NCBI GenBank assembly: GCA_019347585.1
Contig: JAHWLC010000063.1
Coordinates: forward strand, 1-6,595
Reading direction: 5' to 3'
Source: Actinomycetota bacterium
GTDB taxonomy: Bacteria > Actinomycetota > Acidimicrobiia > Spongiisociales > ZC4RG35
DNA length: 6,595 nucleotides
Below the pieces are notes generated by a model that was given only the letters and a program-made list of their open reading frames with translations, did no database searches and was not told where the DNA came from. The position numbers and the translations under genes were made by a program. This document shows positions 5,067-6,595 of the stretch, piece after piece. Position 1 is the first letter of the stretch, and the number at the start of each line of letters is the position of its first letter.

Positions 5067-5495
5067 TCAGCCGAGGGTCGCCGTCATCGAGATGGGGACG
5101 TTGCCGGCGAGGGCCTGGGATACAGGGCAGTTCTCCTTGGCGGTCTCGGCCAGCTCGTTGAACTGGTCCTCCTCGATGCCCTCCACCTTCCCGTTCGCAG
5201 TCAACTCCATCGAGGTGATCCCCTCACCCGCCACGAAGGTCGCGGTCGCGGTGACGTCGAGGGTGGTCGGTGGAGTGCCGTTCTTGTCGAGGATGTTGGA
5301 GAAGGCCATCGAGAAGCAGGCGGCATGGGCGGCGGCGATCAACTCCTCGGGGGTTGTGATCGAACCCTTCTCCTCGGCCCGCGCCTTCCAGTTGACCTCC
5401 AGGGGCCCGGCAACCCCGCTTCCCAGGGTCGCGGTGCCCCTGCCTTCGAAGAGATTGCCCTCCCAGTGAGCGCGTCCGGTGCTCCTTATCGCCAT
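5067..5495 (-). CDS. osmC: OsmC family peroxiredoxin
   Basis: This 142-residue protein begins at ATG 5495, five bases after an AAAGGA box. It is full length for OsmC and collinear with it: GRAHWEGNLFEGRGT near the start, the TTPEELIAAAHAACFSMAFS helix with the peroxidatic Cys at C60, and the resolving Cys C123 in ENCPVSQAL. OsmC/Ohr proteins reduce organic hydroperoxides in the cytoplasm with the two cysteines, usually recharged by dihydrolipoyl or similar thiols. The N-terminal HWEG and the EELIAAAHAACFSMA context fit the OsmC branch better than Ohr, judged by eye. It lies 59 bp downstream of the MmsA gene on the same strand, so read-through is possible, but a TAGTGT -10 candidate in the gap suggests it can also be expressed alone. 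Confidence 0.93.
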   Translation of the reverse strand: MAIRSTGRAHWEGNLFEGRGTATLGSGVAGPLEVNWKARAEEKGSITTPEELIAAAHAACFSMAFSNILDKNGTPPTTLDVTATATFVAGEGITSMELTANGKVEGIEEDQFNELAETAKENCPVSQALAGNVPISMTATLG

Positions 5496-5500
5496 TCAAT

Positions 5501-5506
5501 TCCTTT
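5501..5506 (-). promoter_or_regulatory. Ribosome binding site of osmC
   Basis: AAAGGA on the - strand lies five bases before the ATG at 5495, a normal spacing, and fixes the start. Confidence 0.7.
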
Positions 5507-5521
5507 GCTCGCGTGCGTCCG

Positions 5522-5548
5522 ACACTACCCGGGGGTCTCCGGGCTCAA
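5522..5548 (-). promoter_or_regulatory. Tentative osmC promoter in the MmsA-OsmC gap
   Basis: On the - strand TTGAGC (5543-5548) is followed after only 15 bp by TAGTGT (5522-5527), a TANNNT-type -10. The start point near 5515 would leave about 20 nt of leader holding the ribosome binding site. The short spacing makes the -35 doubtful. The spacer contains a small CCCGG/CCGGG inverted repeat with no T-run. Confidence 0.25.
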
Positions 5549-5554
5549 TCGTGG

Positions 5555-6595
5555 CTAGCCGTGAGTGGGGAACCCGAGATCGACTCCGCGGTGGATCGGG
5601 TCGGCCCAGCGGGAGATCACGACCTTCTGACGGCTGTAGAACTGGACGCCTTCGGGCCCGTAGATGGCGTGGCTGCCGAAGATGGAGTTCTTCCAGCCGC
5701 CGAAGGAGTAGAAGGAGAGAGGCACCGGGATGGGGACGTTGACCCCCACCATGCCGACCTGGATCTCGCGCTGGAACTTGCGGGCGGCGCCTCCGTCGTT
5801 GGTGAACACGGCGGTCCCGTTCCCGTAGGGGTTCTCGTTGATCAGCCGGATGGCCTCTTCGTAATGCTCCATGCGGACCGTGGAGAGGACCGGCCCGAAG
5901 ATCTCATCGGTGTAGATCGACATGTCCGGGGTCACCTGGTCGAAGAGGGTGGGGCCGAGGAAGAAGCCGTCCTCGTACCCGTCGACCACGAAGTCCCTGC
6001 CGTCGGCGACGAGGAGAGCACCTTGCTCCACCCCCTCGTCGACGTAACCACGCACCCGATCGAGGTGGGCCCTGGTCACGAGAGGGCCCATCTCCACCCC
6101 GGGCCGATCGCCGGGGCCCACGTTGAGCTTGGAGATCCGGCTCTGCACCCCGTCGATGAGACCGTCGCCGGCGTCTCCGACCGCGACCACCGCCGATATC
6201 GCCATGCACCGCTCCCCCGCCGAGCCGTACCCGGCGGAGACCGCGGCGTCGGCGGCCAGGTCGATGTCGGCGTCGGGGAGCACGATCATGTGGTTCTTGG
6301 CGCCACCAAGTGCCTGAACCCGCTTCCCGTGGCGGGTCCCGGTCTCGTAGATGTGACGGGCGATGGGCGTCGACCCGACGAAGGAGACGGCGGAGACGTC
6401 TGGATGGGTGATCAAGGCGTCGACTGCCTCCTTGTCGCCGTGGACGATGTTGAACACACCGTCGGGGAGGCCGGCCTCGGCGAGCAGCTCGGCGGCGAGA
6501 TGGTTCACCGATGGGTCCTTCTCGGAGGGCTTGAGGACGAAGGTGTTGCCGCAGGCAATGGCGATCGGGTACATCCACATGGGCACCATCGCAGA
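5555..6595 (-). CDS. mmsA: CoA-acylating methylmalonate-semialdehyde dehydrogenase, C-terminal 346 residues
   Basis: The frame is open across the right edge (Ser-Ala precede the Met at 6589, which is internal), so about the first 150 residues of a roughly 500-residue enzyme are missing. Seen from that Met, [23 protein letters not shown] is the cofactor-binding region of [13 protein letters not shown] and [19 protein letters not shown] follow, and the catalytic thiol is C128 in [17 protein letters not shown] and the terminal [10 protein letters not shown] region complete the fold. ALGGAKNH in place of the ELGG of ordinary aldehyde dehydrogenases is diagnostic for the CoA-dependent MmsA/IolA group. 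The enzyme turns methylmalonate semialdehyde (or malonate semialdehyde) plus CoA and NAD into propionyl-CoA (or acetyl-CoA), CO2/bicarbonate and NADH, in valine, myo-inositol or pyrimidine catabolism. Which pathway applies depends on upstream genes outside the window. Confidence 0.95.
   Translation of the reverse strand, partial: SAMVPMWMYPIAIACGNTFVLKPSEKDPSVNHLAAELLAEAGLPDGVFNIVHGDKEAVDALITHPDVSAVSFVGSTPIARHIYETGTRHGKRVQALGGAKNHMIVLPDADIDLAADAAVSAGYGSAGERCMAISAVVAVGDAGDGLIDGVQSRISKLNVGPGDRPGVEMGPLVTRAHLDRVRGYVDEGVEQGALLVADGRDFVVDGYEDGFFLGPTLFDQVTPDMSIYTDEIFGPVLSTVRMEHYEEAIRLINENPYGNGTAVFTNDGGAARKFQREIQVGMVGVNVPIPVPLSFYSFGGWKNSIFGSHAIYGPEGVQFYSRQKVVISRWADPIHRGVDLGFPTHG

Noticed and set aside
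1..6595. Mobile element, phage defence island or CRISPR as an explanation of the window
   Set aside because: I found no transposase, integrase, terminal inverted repeats, spaced direct repeats or nuclease/toxin motifs. Base and codon use look even across the genes. The macro domain alone is not enough to propose a DarTG-like or ADP-ribosylation system, since its neighbour shows no ADP-ribosyltransferase motif.

Overview
The window is GC-rich, with G or C at most third codon positions. The gene set (CGNR/ABATE regulator, DUF1992 protein, LtrA, rhomboid, HtrA-like protease, cupredoxin-like lipoprotein, OsmC, MmsA) and the frequent lack of a Shine-Dalgarno sequence suggest a chromosomal segment of an actinobacterium. 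An Acidimicrobiia-like lineage is my guess, but the lineage is not proven by sequence reading alone. I see no transposase, integrase, CRISPR array, tRNA, rRNA or phage gene.

Layout, left to right. (1) The C-terminal end of a macro-domain (ADP-ribose-processing) protein runs in from the left edge on +. (2) On - lie a short DUF1992 protein, whose end overlaps the macro gene tail to tail, and upstream of it an unrecognised 53-aa ORF. (3) A compact divergent control region at about 600-650 serves that - pair and, on +, a CGNR-type zinc-finger regulator. (4) Convergent with the regulator, on -, is an HtrA-like trypsin/PDZ protease whose reading frame is broken by an apparent single-base insertion near 2038-2047. 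Upstream of it on the same strand is a rhomboid membrane protease. (5) Only 40 bp separate the rhomboid start from the start of a divergent LtrA-family multi-pass membrane protein on +. (6) On - follow a lipoprotein with a C-terminal cupredoxin-like domain, an OsmC peroxiredoxin and the C-terminal three-quarters of a CoA-acylating methylmalonate-semialdehyde dehydrogenase, which leaves the window at the right edge.

Functional picture. The rhomboid and HtrA genes form a probable protease pair. OsmC (organic hydroperoxide reduction) and the predicted extracytoplasmic copper-site lipoprotein suggest redox or envelope stress functions. MmsA belongs to valine, myo-inositol or pyrimidine breakdown. 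These are mostly housekeeping or accessory-metabolic genes. I did not find a convincing new multi-gene system. The points most worth a second look are the HtrA frameshift, the interlocked divergent promoter with a 9-bp-spaced repeat in front of the CGNR regulator, the unrecognised small ORF, and -10 boxes placed so close to four start codons that those mRNAs are probably leaderless.
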